Part shown: in pieces, positions 11,814 to 23,624 of the stretch
How positions within the stretch are numbered: the stretch's first letter is position 1
How the letters are laid out: each line of letters opens with the position of its first letter
NCBI RefSeq assembly: GCF_039555335.1
Contig: NC_092636.1
Coordinates: 589,501-653,500 of the forward strand
Length of the DNA stretch: 64,000 bases
Source of the DNA: Amphiura filiformis
Lineage: Eukaryota > Echinodermata > Ophiuroidea > Amphilepidida > Amphiuridae
Direction of reading: 5' to 3'
The notes under the pieces: generated by a model
What the model was told of the DNA's origin: nothing
The model's database searches: none
Seen by the model: only the letters and a program-made list of their open reading frames with translations
Made by a program: the position numbers and the translations under genes

Positions 11814-12590
11814 TTACTGATCTTCATTTGCTGGAGTAGTAATCAACGGCTTTATTTGTTTTACCTTATTTAGGCGTTGGCTTCTCGTTTCTACAAGTGC
11901 GACTTCATTTTGGTGTTTGTCAGCTTTCTCATCTGGTTCCACTTCATTGACTTGTTCAACACTGTCTACCCGTACTTTTGGTTTAATATAGGAACTTGAC
12001 TGATGAACTTCTTTCTCTGTAACAACTTGAACTTGTATTTTAGGTTTACCTGATTTCTTCTCTCTATCTTCTGTCTTATCTGTACTGTCAGTATGTCTGG
12101 TAGTCTTCTTGATCAGAGGACACTTACCTGAAGGTATTGCAGTCTTTATGTCCCTCTGGTTGATCTTCTCTTCTAATTTCCACGTTACATCTGGATCAGC
12201 TGGTTCACGGACTCCTTCTGTTTCTCCAAGTACTAGTGGGTATACTGGGTTTTCAACAACATATGCTAACACCTTACCAACAAAATATGGAGTATCGATC
12301 TCGATTTCTGCTATGGGAAAACGTCTTACCATTCTGTCTATAAGTAAAACTGTTTTTACTTTACCTGTGAACTGTGACTCCTTCACCAGACTCTTCTTTA
12401 TCACCACACCATCACAACCTGAATCACGTAGAAGTTTGACTTGTCGTTTTCCAACTAGTCCATCTACAATATACCTTTCACTTTTTGGTTGAGGGTGGCA
12501 TGCAGCTGTCATTGCGGGTAATTCCTGGCCATTCTCAATACTATATACATTGTGTCCAGGAAACATGTTACTTTGATCTGCGGTCATCAT
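11814..12590 (-). pseudogene. Fossil aspartic protease region
   Basis: Contains LLRDSGCDGVVIKKSLV, an aspartic-protease active-site block with DSG in place of the commoner DTG, followed by a hydrophobic stretch ending VLGE. The rest is a charged linker rich in Lys, Glu and Thr. Part of the fossil Gmr1-like element, lying before the integrase. Confidence 0.7.
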
Positions 12591-12659
12591 GAGAAATGCA
12601 ACTACGCCACAACTATCTGTACTGTTAGACTCTTCTTCCTCACCTTGTCCAAATAGGGC

Positions 12660-12720
12660 ATTTAAGTGTTGCCTCTTATAACAGTCTCGAGCAATGTGAT
12701 TCGACCTTCCACATATGTAA
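12660..12720 (-). pseudogene. Fossil CCHC zinc knuckle
   Basis: A CYICGRSNHIARDC motif, the C-x2-C-x4-H-x4-C knuckle of gag nucleocapsids, lies between the capsid-like region and the protease. Part of the fossil element. Confidence 0.75.
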
Positions 12721-12899
12721 CAACCCGATCCTCTTGGTTTAGGTCGATCTTTGCCTTGTCTATATTGATTTGACTTACCACCTGAAGTTTCACCTGTTTT
12801 AGATCCTACGGTACTATAAGGTTTTTTGACAAAAGGCTGTTTTGTATTCTTACCTTTCTGTGCACCAGAAGGACCCCACTAACTATGATGAGCTTTTAA

Positions 12900-13455
12900 G
12901 TAGTGGTCAGCAAGTTCAGATACTGTCTCAATATCTTTGGGTTCCCTTTCTCGAATGAACATTGCCATGTCTTTGGGAATACTATGAAGGAATTGATCCG
13001 AACTATGAAATCAATGAATCCTACCTTTGAATTTTCACAGATTGAAAGATCTCTCCAACGGTCAAAATACTTGATAATACGCGCAGCGTATTGTACACCA
13101 GATTCCCCTTCTTCAGGTTTACAATTCTTGAATTTCTTTCTGAAACCCTCTTCATTCAATTCATATCTATTCAAGATAGCCAGTTTCAAAACGTCATAAT
13201 CGCTAGCTTGAGTTTCACTCATTGAATAATATACTTCAAGACTTTTACCCGTTAGTAAAGCACTCAAGTTAACTGCCCAATGTTCCTTTCGCCATTCCTG
13301 AACAGTTGCATATCTTTCAAATCTATTTAAGTATGCATCTATATTGTCTTTGTTTTCATCAAAACATGGTAACCTTGGGACTTTGGCTTTAGCTCTATGG
13401 GTTTGGACACTTTGGGAATCATTAAATTCTCCACGACGTGTTTTAGACTCTTCAA
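12900..13455 (-). pseudogene. Fossil gag-like capsid region
   Basis: This part resembles the gag of gypsy-type elements: a conserved block with LNRFERYATVQEW, WAVNLSALLTGKSLEVY and GFRKKF, typical of the retrotransposon capsid fold. A satellite array abuts its upstream end. Part of the fossil Gmr1-like element. Confidence 0.75.
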
Positions 13456-13456
13456 A

Positions 13457-14402
13457 CATGAATATTAATGAGGTCATGAATACAAACGAGGTCATTAAGT
13501 CATGTGACCCCATTAGTATTCATGATCTCATTAATATTGTTTTTACCTAATTAAAATCCAAGTCATTAATATTTAATAAATAAACATTCCTGTAACCTCA
13601 TTAATGTACACAAGTACATTAATATTCAACAAATATGTAGAAATTACATGAATATTAATGAGGTCATGAATACCAATGAGGTCATTAATAGTCATGTGAC
13701 CTCATTAGTATTCATGATCTCATTAATACTGCTGTTACCTAATTAAAATCCAAGTCATTAATATTCATTAATTAATAAACATTCCTGTAACCTCATTAAT
13801 ATACACAAGTACATTAATATTCAACAGATATGTAGAAATTACATGAATATTATGAGGTAATGAATACCAATGAGGTCATTAATAGTCATGTGACCTCATT
13901 AGTATTCATGATCTCATTAATACTGCTGTTACCTAATTAAAATCCAAGTCATTAATATTTATCAATTAATAAACATTCCTGTAACCTCATTAATGTACAC
14001 AAGTACATTAATATTCGACAAATATGTAGAAATTACATGAATATTAATGAGGTCATGAATACCAATGAGGTCATTAATAGTCATGTGACCTCATTAGTAT
14101 TCATGGTCTCATTAATACTGCTGTTACCTAATTAAAATCCAAGTCATTAATATTCATTAATTAATAAACATTCCTGTAACCTCATTAATATACACAAGTA
14201 CATTAATATTCAACAGATATGTAGAAATTACATGAATATTAATGAGGTCATGAATACCAATGAGGTCATTAATAGTCATGTGACCTCATTAGTATTCTTG
14301 ATCTCATTAATACTGCTGTTACCTAATTAAAATCCAAGTCATTAATATTCATCAATTAATAAACATTCCTGTAACCTCATTAACATACACAAGTACATTA
14401 AT
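13457..14402. repeat. 194-bp satellite, about five units
   Basis: Head-to-tail units begin CATGAATATTAATGAGG at 13457, 13647, 13842, 14036 and 14231 (spacing 190-195 bp). Each unit contains an internal inverted repeat around GGTCATTAATAGTCATGTGACC, so single strands could form hairpins. The units are very similar. The array stops exactly beside the gag-like region of the retroelement. Confidence 0.93.
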
Positions 14403-14439
14403 ATCTATCTTGTATTCCCCTGTACATGGTGCACATGCA

Positions 14440-14520
14440 AATCATTAATAAACCGAGAACTAGCGATGGATTTGAACCATCCAATCTCAATGTTGAGATT
14501 GCTACCCGAGTCTAGATTTT
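14440..14520 (-). other. Possible Pol III tRNA-like remnant
   Basis: On the minus strand GGTTCAAATCC matches the B box of Pol III promoters, preceded by a perfect hairpin CAATCTCAACATTGAGATTG and a GACTCGGGTAGC that may be a degraded A box. It could be the head of a tRNA-derived SINE. No clear cloverleaf can be drawn. Confidence 0.3.
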
Positions 14521-14730
14521 TGGTGTACTATACATTTGCGTGTTATCCATGTTAATTTTAAAAACAATACATGAATAGGCTTTCAAGAGAAAACTTTATT
14601 ATTTCACCCTGCAATTTACAGTGGTAATTATGTAGATACACGTACACATGTAGGTTCATTGCATCGTGGCGTAAATAGTGACATTCACTTTTTAAGTGGT
14701 GCACCTGAAACAAAAGGTGGAAAGTCCGGA

Positions 14731-14910
<180 letters not shown>

Positions 14911-14916
14911 GTCGAT

Positions 14917-15832
14917 ATGGCTCTTTTTCGATCTATCAAAGGCCTTTGATCGTGTTCCCCACCACCCACTCCTTCGGAAACTTGGTGCTGTTGGGTTAAC
15001 AGGTCCTATTCTCTCCTGGCTCAAATCCTATCTCTCTAATAGATCCAAGCTGGTTGACTCTGACCCTGTCTCTGTTATTTCTGATGTACCCCGTGGCTCT
15101 ATCCTTGGGCCTATACATTTTCTTGTCTATATCAATGATCTTTACTTCTCTAACTTTTCTTCTAATAGCTCTCTGATTCTATTTGCTGATGATACTACTC
15201 TCTATAAGCCTCTTTCTCATTCTTCTGACCTGTCTGACTTCCAGGCTGATATCAACACCATCCACGGATGGTTCATTAACAACCATCTCTCTGCCAATGC
15301 TTCCAATATAAAGGCCATGGTTATTACCACCAAAAAGGACCTCTACCCGGACATGCAACTTTACCTTGGCAACCAAGTTATTCAGAGGGTGTCCTCGGCG
15401 AAATTCCTTAGGATTTTGATCTCTGAAAGCCTGTCTGAAATTCTCTCTTGGTTTCTTTACAACAACCATATATGTATAAAACAAATCTCGTCGCACAATT
15501 CGTTTTATCCATAGGGTTTTCTCCAGTGCTCCCATTTGCACCCGTCGCATCTTTATCTTGCGATTGTTCGCCCAATCCTGGAATATGGTAGTGTCACATG
15601 GCATCCCTTAGACACTACCCTGACCAACCGCCTTGATGTTTGTTGCAGCGTTTCGCCGCCAAGGTTATCTTGCAGTCCTGGAATCGCAGCCACGAGGACC
15701 TTCTCCAGGAGTCTGACCTTCCCTTGCTCTCCAGGGACTATGCTACTATCTGTCATCTGTATAAGATCCTCCATCATTTTTCCTCCTCTCCTAACCCTTA
15801 CGCAACCCTCATACTGGCCTTAACTCCGTAAT
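14917..15832 (+). mobile_element. Truncated LINE, jockey/CR1-like RT
   Basis: Reverse-transcriptase remnant of a non-LTR retrotransposon. It begins at the DLSKAFDRVPHH motif, then has VPRGSILGPIHFLVYINDL, the catalytic FADDTTLYK, and thumb-region blocks (LAIVRPILEYGSVTWHP, QRFAAKVILQSW, LLSRDYATICHLYKILH). The 5' portion (endonuclease and RT palm start) is absent. At least two frameshifts separate the blocks at about 15.45 kb and 15.65 kb, and PQG is replaced by PRG. Non-functional. Family placement among jockey/CR1-type LINEs is by motif only. Confidence 0.85.
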
Positions 15833-15865
15833 CTGAACTAGCCCTACTATAGGGCCTTTTAAACA

Positions 15866-16158
15866 CACTATATCCGAGAACCGCTAAAACCCACTAACCG
15901 TTCCACCCGAGGAATTAGCAGTCACTGGGTTTAGCAGTTCTCTGGGCAGTGGCGTGCGCAAAGGGGGGACAGGGGGGGGGCACTGCCCCACACTTTTGTT
16001 GGTCATTCGGAGGATTCGGGGGGAAAACGTTAAAAACGTCAAAATTTACTCCTAATCAGACTCCATTCGGGGAACTGAACAACCTCCCCCAAGCCCCCCC
16101 CCCACACACACACACACACTTTCAATGTGCTGCGCACGCCACTGTCTCTGGATATAGC
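15866..16158. mobile_element. Inverted-repeat miniature split by hAT insert
   Basis: Outer arms: ACTATATCCGAGAACCGCT at 15866 and its inverse ending AGCAGTTCTCTGGATATAG at about 16158, with CTAAAACCCAC / GTGGGTTTAG-like inner repeats. The right arm is interrupted by the hAT-type insert at 15947-16144. Confidence 0.65.
15947..16144. mobile_element. hAT-type miniature, 198 bp
   Basis: Terminal inverted repeats CAGTGGCGTGCGCA / TGCGCACGCCACTG. An 8-bp target duplication flanks it: TCTCTGGG (15939-15946) and TCTCTGGA (16145-16152), one mismatch. CAGTGGCGT ends plus 8-bp duplications are typical of non-autonomous hAT elements. It contains G-rich, C-rich and (CA)n tracts, and no coding capacity. 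Confidence 0.85.
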
Positions 16159-16213
16159 CAGGTTTTATGATATAGCATGGTTTTGGATCAATCGGATAGG
16201 AACGTTTTCGCGT

Positions 16214-16297
16214 ATTTTTTGTGGGACCTGAGAGCACATCGGACATACCGAATTGCAATTCGATAAGTCTGATGTGCTCTTAGGGCCACAAAAAAAA
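16214..16297. repeat. Short hairpin repeat
   Basis: Arms GAGCACATC / GATGTGCTC with flanking TTTTTTGTGG / CCACAAAAAA pair around a small loop (GAATTGCAATTC). Probably a remnant of a miniature element. Confidence 0.6.
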
Positions 16298-16465
16298 ACT
16301 GTGTAAAAGTTTAACTTCAAAAATTCCTAGTCCTTAACGACAAGACCAAGTTCTTTGGTTATATGCCAGTCAAATTAAGAAAAATAAGGGGTTAAGCCAG
16401 CACTATATTAAATTACAACAAAATCCATTTAATCACCATTCATTTTAGAAAAGCATATTAAATAA

Positions 16466-17045
16466 GGGGCTGTGCAATAGGCCTATAATTATGAGCTCTG
16501 GTGGGAGGGTAAAATTGGGGGGATTTTTGGCGAGCCGAAGGGGGGAAGCGATTTTTGGCAAACATTCATGGGGGTGCCTTTTAAATAAACCACTCTAAAA
16601 AGGCTTCAGAAAACGGTACGGAAACGCTTTATGCAAATTTTCCTGCTCGCTGCACTCGCAACATGTAGGCCTATTAAGGTTTCACACACCATATATCAAA
16701 AATTCAAACAATTGTGATAAATAGCACATATGAGGAAATTAATTTTTCGACATGGATGTTTGCCAAAATTGAACAACTTTCATGCGCGCGCTTTTCAATT
16801 TACTGTTATGCTTGCATGCACAGTGTGGCAGAAGTATTGTGCAGCCACTGTGACATGCCTACTATTAAGAGCATTTAAGGTTTGCAAATTAGGATCCCAA
16901 ATATTTCGCATGTGTAAAAAAAAAAGGGGGGCAAAGAATTTTGGCAGGCCAAGAAGGGGGGTGGAAGCGATTTTTGCCGGGCCGATAAGGGGGGGGGGGA
17001 AAGCGAATTTTTTTCCAGCCCGGCTCATAATTATTGCATAGCCCC
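16466..17045. mobile_element. Inverted-repeat miniature, 580 bp
   Basis: Ends GGGGCTGTGCAATAG and its inverse CTATTGCATAGCCCC-like, extended by TAATTATGAGC / GCTCATAATTA. G-rich subterminal blocks (GGGGGGATTTTTGGC) recur near both ends. No target duplication could be confirmed; no coding capacity. Confidence 0.7.
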
Positions 17046-17090
17046 AACACATCAAAAGTCCCCCAAAATCAAATAGTGGAACATTGCCTA

Positions 17091-17625
17091 ATTATAAACT
17101 GGCCTCAAAAAGAAACTTGTAATTTTTCATAAGGTCATATCTTAAAATCCTGTCAATTACACACAGGATTACTTCAATACTCTAAACACATGTTAGTTAC
17201 CAAGCAGTTGTCTAACTGACACAACAGCAAAATGCACTGACATGGAACACTTTCCTGGACCACATTCACAGCCCAACAGATTTGTTTTGCTGGGTTCCAA
17301 TTATTCGCCTGTGAATGTGGTCCCGGAAGCTGTTCCATGTCAGTGCATTTTACTGTTGTGTCAGTGGGACAACTGTTTGGTTACTGACATGTGTCTAGAG
17401 TAGAGTATTGAAGTAGGCCTAATCCTGTGTGTAATTTTTGTTCATGTACAGGCGAATAATTTGCTGTTGTGTCAGTTGAACAACTGTTTGGTTACTGACC
17501 AGTGTTTAGAGTAGGCCTAGAGTATTGAAGTAATCCTGTGTGCAATTTTTGTTCATTCTTATGGACAGGATTTTAAGATATGACCTTGTGAAAAATTATA
17601 GGTTTCTTTTTGAGGCCAGTTTATT
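17091..17625. mobile_element. Inverted-repeat element with duplicated arm
   Basis: Left arm from ATAAACTGGCCTCA (17094) to about 17280; right arm ends TGAGGCCAGTTTAT (17624). The right arm carries an extra tandem copy of about 110 bp (GTTGTGTCAGT to CAATTTTTGTTCAT at 17355-17445 and 17465-17555). The arms form a long imperfect hairpin. Confidence 0.75.
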
Positions 17626-17963
17626 TGCATAAATCCAAAATGGCGGCTTATGCTAGGGGTGAAATTTCAAAGTTGGTCAGATCTTGTTTAAAATACCAAT
17701 GTATTGCTCTCATCACAAGGATTTAGAAAAAGTATAGATTGACAAGTCTCCGACATATAGTTCTTGAGTTATAGGCAAAAGGGTCAAAGGTCAAATTTTT
17801 AATGAAAATAATGAAATATGCTCCAATTTTAATCCAACTGGTCTCAAATTGTTCCTTTGGCAAAAATAAATCAAAATGAGAAAGGTTGCAATGCTTTAGA
17901 TGTTTTGTTACATAGGTAACATCACAAAATAGGTCAAGGTTAACACAGCTCAATGAAAATAGA
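17626..17963. other. No gene recognised
   Basis: AT-rich stretch between two miniature elements; nothing recognised. Confidence 0.5.
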
Positions 17964-18174
17964 TATTATGATGTAAAGTTAAAACATACAATAAATGCGT
18001 TTGCCAAAAAAAAACAAAAAACTTTTGGATGCGATTCTTTTGCCCAAAACACCCAAATTGAATAATGGACATGTCATTTGCACACAAAGTTCAACCTCTA
18101 TTTATAATATAATAATTGTATTACAATTAGCAAACGCCTTTATTGTATGTTTTAACTTTACGTTACATCATAAT
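17964..18174. mobile_element. Inverted-repeat miniature, about 210 bp
   Basis: Ends ATTATGATGTAA...AAAGTTAAAACATACAAT inverted at 18128-18174 (ATTGTATGTTTTAACTTTA, TTACATCATAAT), with GCGTTTGC/GCAAACGC inner pairs. The right end has a 4-bp insertion relative to the left. Confidence 0.75.
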
Positions 18175-18296
18175 TTGTTAACCCTAACACCCATAAATAC
18201 CACAAAATACCACGATGACAACCACTGCGCGTGCGTGAATCCCAGGGTCTGCGATGACGCAATCACCCTAAAAATGCTCACAGAATTGCTGCCTGG

Positions 18297-18375
18297 GGCC
18301 GTGTAGCTACCGGTCCGTGATCGTGTGTTTGGCATGCGGGGGTCAAAGGTTCAAATCGCGGGGGCGCCAAGTGAC
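18297..18375 (+). other. tRNA-like SINE head, degraded
   Basis: TAGCTACCGGTC resembles an A box and GGTTCAAATCG a B box at about the right spacing (about 45 nt), with an anticodon-arm-like segment around TTTGGCATGCGGG. The acceptor ends do not pair, so it is not a functional tRNA gene. Likely the 5' part of a tRNA-derived SINE. Confidence 0.4.
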
Positions 18376-19630
18376 TTCTTTGTTCATTTTCTCTCCTTTT
18401 TCGTATCTTCTTTAACTTCCGATATCAAAAAGCAGGGTTTTGTGTTAGGGTTAGATAAGATGTATTTTTCCACATTAATATATTTTGCTTTAAATAAGAA
18501 AGTCTCATAAGTTCTCTTATCCAAAGAGTCTCTTAATGATTAAGTCGTGTGGGGGTGTGTGTGTGAATATAGAAGTTCAGAACACAATATTTGTGACGAG
18601 TCTAAAAGTCAGCGCACGGCCTGGCGCAGGCGCAGTACGGCGCAGCACTATGATGGTAAAAACTATCACACGGTGAGGCTGATGGTAAAAATGATAAATG
18701 GCAACCAACCAATGAACTGTCTAGAATTTATGTATGAGTGATATAAAGATAGGTATACTTTTTTCTGAATCCTTATTGCCAGAGGATCATGATAGTGTGG
18801 GTTTTGAACAAGTGTAACTTGAACCTCTGTGCAAAGTTTACAGGTCCTTGACCCGATCAACATTCCCCATTATTCTTCATCAAAAAGAAACTTATATTTT
18901 TCTCATTATCCCAGGAAAACTTAATGCCCAAAATTGTTTTTGGTTTAAATGGTGTGAACAAAAACGTAGTGATTTGTGGTTAGGGTTACCCACCGGAAGT
19001 GTATGTACTATCCTATGGATTTTGCTTCTCATATCAAAACCGCTGGAGCAATACAACTTAAAATTTGGAAGCATATTGTTTTAATGGTACGCCTCTTTAA
19101 TTACCCTTTTCCACTAAATGGGGGTACTGCTGAAATGCCTCCATAGCCTAGATGAATCAGCACCATAACTACTGTTACTCTGCCAAATAAGACAACTTCA
19201 TGATCTGTAGTGCATGTGAACTGAAATCTCTTGCAGTACACAGATTTTCACACCTAAAGGAGTAAGGGCCCAAATGGCCCATGAAAATGTTGACTTATTT
19301 CTAACACTGTTCGCAACTATGAAAAATTCTGTATAGACAAGAGAAACTTATCCTTTATGATCACCAAATTTTATTCACAACAAAACTTGTTTTTTAAGTG
19401 TACCAAATCAGTGCTACAAAAATTCATAGAAAAATAAATGATATCCTACTTTCCAATATCAGTTCATTATCAAATCAAATAACATAGTAGTTATGTTTAA
19501 ATGGGCAAGTAAGGTGCTATATATCTTAACAACCCCTGCACACCAATGGTGGGTAACTACACTCACTGTCCTGACTTGCACACTGACAGTAAAATCACTT
19601 TTACTGATCTACAAGTTTAAGCAAGTTAAG
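18376..19630. other. Intergenic, no gene recognised
   Basis: Mixed-composition sequence without a coding signature. Short reading frames here have no recognisable motif. Confidence 0.5.
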
Positions 19631-20000
19631 CTATTCGCCGTAGTAGTGATGTAACAGGATTAATTACCATAGCAATAGGTGAAAACAGTTTGTAAATGTA
19701 TTGCCCTGCACTCTAAGTAGGCTACACTCATCAAATGTCATGGCTGTGTATGTGTGCAATCATAGATTGAATACAATGCCGCTCATTTCAAAGACACTAA
19801 TCATACATGTGCGAGTGAAATGTACATAGACTCTGCATGTAAAATATCCATAGAATTATGATCCAGGTCTTTATGCATGAATTTTGATAATCAATGGTGC
19901 GATGCTGAGTTACAGCGCACATCCAGTACAGGGCAATACATTCAAAAATTGTTTTCACCTATCGCTATGGTAATTAATCCCATTATATCACTACCTATTT
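19631..20000. mobile_element. CTATTCGCCG miniature family, copy A
   Basis: Begins CTATTCGCCGTAGTAGTGAT, followed by GGATTAATTACCATAGCAATAG; inverse near 19950-20000 (CTATCGCTATGGTAATTAATCC). The outer right end is degraded. The same terminal repeats occur at 44402-44706, inside the transglutaminase gene. Confidence 0.75.
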
Positions 20001-20651
20001 CATTGTGTGTTGGTTGTAGTAATGTGGTACCGTAGTAACTTTTAGGAATTAATGGCCTCACTGACTAATGACAAAAATGTTGAGGTCCAGGCCAATATAA
20101 TGCACTGCTACATCTCTAGTGAGGAATGTATAGCACCAACTAGTATGTGTTGCCAAAACTTTTCAGTGCCAACTTTATTTTCTGGTAAATTGGCTCGCAA
20201 TGCCTCGGTGAATGACTCTCGGGTCATCAAATTTTTAAGACCCCAAGAAAGGGCTCAATACTGGATATTTGGGCAATTTTATCTTAATTTAGAACATAAA
20301 TCACTCATATTAATTAGGTGGAAAAGCACTGACTGATTAAACTACCGGAGCTTAATGGAAAGTTACAGTCTGATCAATAAATGGTCACAAAACCCATTGT
20401 TAATGCAATTTAGAGATTTAGAGACTTTATAATACAACCAAATTGAAAGTACTGTCACGGCAGTGAAACTTGCAAAAGTAGTCCAATTTTAGGCAAGCAG
20501 TGGCTTGGTTTTCCGAGTAGCAGCAAGTGAGTAGCCCAATTTGGTGCCTAAAGCATAGTATTGGCAACACTGGTACTAGAAGGTACAACCCTGATCTAAC
20601 ACTACATCTGTAGTAAGGAATGTTATACTATTCTCAATCTGTTAAACCAAA

Positions 20652-20999
20652 TACCGTATTTCCTCAAATAAACGCCCCCGGGGGCCTTACATTTTCCAAA
20701 CGGGGGGCGTTTATTCAAGGTTAATTTTAGAATGATAATTCCCGTTCAAATCATTAGGTCAACTTAAAACTCACGCTAAAATGACGAACTATGAACTAGA
20801 AACACTGACTTCTGGTTCACTTCTGGGTTTCCAATCCAGATTTTCGCCAAAAAGTGATGCTATTATCGACCATGTGTGCAACTTGGTAAGCTTACTACCC
20901 AAGATAGCATGGAAATATCGGCATTTTGAAACATCTTGGTTGAAAAAAGTGGTGGGGGCGTTTATTTGAGGGAGGGCGACTATTTGACGAAATGCGGTA
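20652..20999. mobile_element. TACCGTATTTCC miniature, 348 bp
   Basis: Ends TACCGTATTTCCTCAAATA and the inverse TATTTGACGAAATGCGGTA, with inner GGGGGCGTTTATT blocks in inverse orientation. No target duplication beyond A/T bases. A widespread-looking miniature type with no coding capacity. Confidence 0.7.
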
Positions 21000-21972
21000 G
21001 ATTCAGCCCAAAGAGAACCAACTCAGCACTGCCTCATGTGTAACACTATGGTAAATCTCCCGTATTGGTGTGACATGCACGGTGACTAAAATAACAAAAC
21101 CTGAAAATGAAAATGATAATGTGTATCTTGGAGCGTTACAAAGGTTTATGCGCATAGCACTTTGCATGTAGGCACAATGCAGTACCTACAGAACACAAGC
21201 AAACATGCATTTTAAATCAAAATTTACCAAGCACATGGCAAAATAATCTTGTCGGTGGAGTCTGTTCTCTTTGGGTCCAATCTCTTTGGTGAAAACATAC
21301 AAGGCTAAACTAGACATTGCAAATTAGAACAAATTGTAATAAGTACTGAAATATAAAGAAATAGGTGACACACATGATGACTATAAGTTGATTAAGTTCA
21401 AAGTAAACTTATCAACGAGCACTTTTAAACTTAACACACTTTTCTGGAGAAAATAATTAGCATAAAATAAGCTATATTTAAACTTTTCTGGAGAAAATAA
21501 TTTGCATAAAATAAGCTATATTTAAACTATGACTGTGTCTCAAAGATAGATATTACATTATATTATATTAATAAACTTTTTAAAGAATGATATTTTCTAG
21601 ACACCTTAGAGCCAGTTTCTCAAAGCTTGTCTGGTGACAAGGACATACATAGGTCACTGAGCTAGTCCTACCGATGTGGATGGTTTATTCTAGATTTTTA
21701 AAAGATTAAAAGTATAACCTATTGAACTGTGTTTTTATGCTTGTTAAAAAATATGTAGGAAAATAAAAAAGCAAAGACAACAATTAGGTTCTAAATTTGT
21801 AGGAGTAATTACTTGGCTCTAAACCCATTTGACCTAAGTAAGCCTTTCTTCTAGTTGAGTTTCAAGAAACTGTCCCCTTGTAAGTATCTAGTTGCTCCAT
21901 TGCTGCACTATGTGCAATCTTGTCGTTATATAATTTTAACAAATCCCATTTTTAACAGGATATGATGCTACT
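21000..21972. other. No gene recognised; 44-bp tandem pair
   Basis: AT-rich. A 44-bp unit (CTTTTCTGGAGAAAATAA...) is repeated once at 21439-21482 and 21483-21525. Nothing else recognised. Confidence 0.55.
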
Positions 21973-22222
21973 AGCAAACACAAAATGTTTTACAGAAAAC
22001 ATTTAAATGTCGGATTAACATTGTTATTTAAGTGGTGACAAAATATTTTGTGATGTTTGCCAAAAAACATTTTACAATGACATTTTGACCAACATTTTTA
22101 ACATGTTGTTTCAGTGTTTTTCATGAAATGTTTTAAAAACGTTTTCACGACTTTTATATAACCGACATTTAAATGTTTTCACCAAAACCAAAACAGGTTT
22201 ATAACATTTTTGTGTTTGTTAA
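21973..22222. mobile_element. AGCAAACACAAAATG miniature, copy 1
   Basis: Ends AGCAAACACAAAATGTTTTA and inverse AACATTTTTGTGTTTGTT, with many inner AACATTTT / AAAATGTT repeats. A second copy with the same right end (ACATTTGTGTTTGCTGG) lies at about 29940-30116. Confidence 0.6.
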
Positions 22223-23486
22223 GCAGTAAAGCTAACGAGTAAATAGGGAGTGTGGGATTATGTACATGTACTAACATAGGCATACTGATATTGCCATCTT
22301 GTAACAATTATGAACTGATTATTTCTTGAATTGAATTCAACAGATGCATATTAATTGAATATGACTACAAACATAATGGATAGAAAAATAAAGAGAGAGA
22401 GGGAACCTACAAAAGTTTTACTATATTTATATCAAAAAGGGACAAAACATTGCTATTGTGCAAACCCTGTCAAAACATTGCTAATGTGCAAACCATGTCT
22501 ATTGTAATAAAGGTTTAATAATAAGAGCAAGCTTGGATGCAGTCATTTTAGTGCATGTCATTTGTCGTGCTTTGCAGATTTTTAGCTATTTTCTACTTGT
22601 GCAATTTTGACTTTTCTTACACAGACGTATGCACAAAAGGTACATATTTGTGTTTTTATTTTCGCCGAAGCTTCTTTGAGCGTAAACTCCTCAAAAATAA
22701 ATGTAACGCAGTATGTGAAAGTTGGAAGCCCTGCCAATGATAGTATTTAGTACCACACTCAGTTGTACCAAAGTCTATAATAACTAGATGTTCTTATTTC
22801 AAATATTTCCATATTTTTATAAACTCGTAACATTTTCTATCTATAGATCAAATAATGTTTGAATACTGACATATTACGGTGGGTTTCACATCACTGCATA
22901 GAGCATTGCTCCGATTGCTTATGCATTTTCAATATTATTGCTCTCTATATGATAAGGCACAAGTTTTCAAAGCACTGCCCTCTGTAGTTGGCTACAAGAT
23001 ATAAATCACATGCCACCTCATTTATACATTGCTTTATATACCATGAAAAATTGCCTGAGTTTGAGAGCCATGAATAGAACAATAATATTGTTTACTAACA
23101 TGTTCATCAAAATGCAATGGAAAACATATGCGATACCCTGAGCTGGACATGCAATATGGTAAACTGCTTTTGTTGTCTCATTTTTTTTCTTCAAATAATA
23201 ATAGTTTCTATTTAAAAAAAATGCTGTATAATGATTGGATCACTTAGTTTGCATACTATGTGATTAAACATTGGGCATTGTGTTTATCTGATTCCGAGTG
23301 AATAGCATTCAATTATGTGTATGAATTTACCCTGTCAAAGTTCATAAATATACAATATCTTATATTGTTCAAATTGAAATGATTATTTCTTTCTTTTTCT
23401 TTGGTGCAGTAAAATATAAAAATACAAAACTCAGCTGGCACGGTTCAATTTGGTACAACAGGTTGTTTCAGTTGACCTGGTTTATC
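22223..23486. other. Intergenic, no gene recognised
   Basis: AT-rich DNA downstream of the transglutaminase gene. No coding motif or repeat structure recognised. Confidence 0.5.
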
Positions 23487-23620
23487 CTTCATGTAAGCAT
23501 GTATTTATGAAATTAGCCTATTGTCAAGACTTTCTTGGGGGATTAGATTCTGCTTTATTCTGTAAGTAGAACAATTGCGGTCTTGATACAAGGCTAACTC
23601 TCAGTATGCTTACATGAAGG
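23487..23620. repeat. Inverted repeat, about 130 bp
   Basis: TCCTTCATGTAAGCAT pairs with ATGCTTACATGAAGG, and inner GTCAAGAC / GTCTTGAT pair. Probably a short hairpin-type miniature, directly next to the element at 23625. Confidence 0.65.
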
Positions 23621-23624
23621 TAAT

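Larger units (their letters stand above)
8923..13456 (-). mobile_element. Gmr1-like Ty3/gypsy retroelement, broken
   Basis: A minus-strand retroelement fossil. Parts in transcription order: gag-like capsid region, CCHC zinc knuckle, aspartic protease, integrase, reverse transcriptase, RNase H. Integrase comes before reverse transcriptase, the copia-like order, while the protein sequences are gypsy-like (H2C2 zinc finger, GPY/F-type end, chromovirus-like RT). That combination defines the Gmr1-like group known from deuterostomes. It is broken, with about five interruptions. I could not find a pair of terminal repeats, so its age cannot be read from them; long intact stretches suggest moderate rather than ancient age. 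Confidence 0.88.

Noticed and set aside
13457-14402. Regular repeats that might suggest a CRISPR array
   Set aside because: The repeats are contiguous 194-bp satellite units without spacers, in a eukaryotic sequence.
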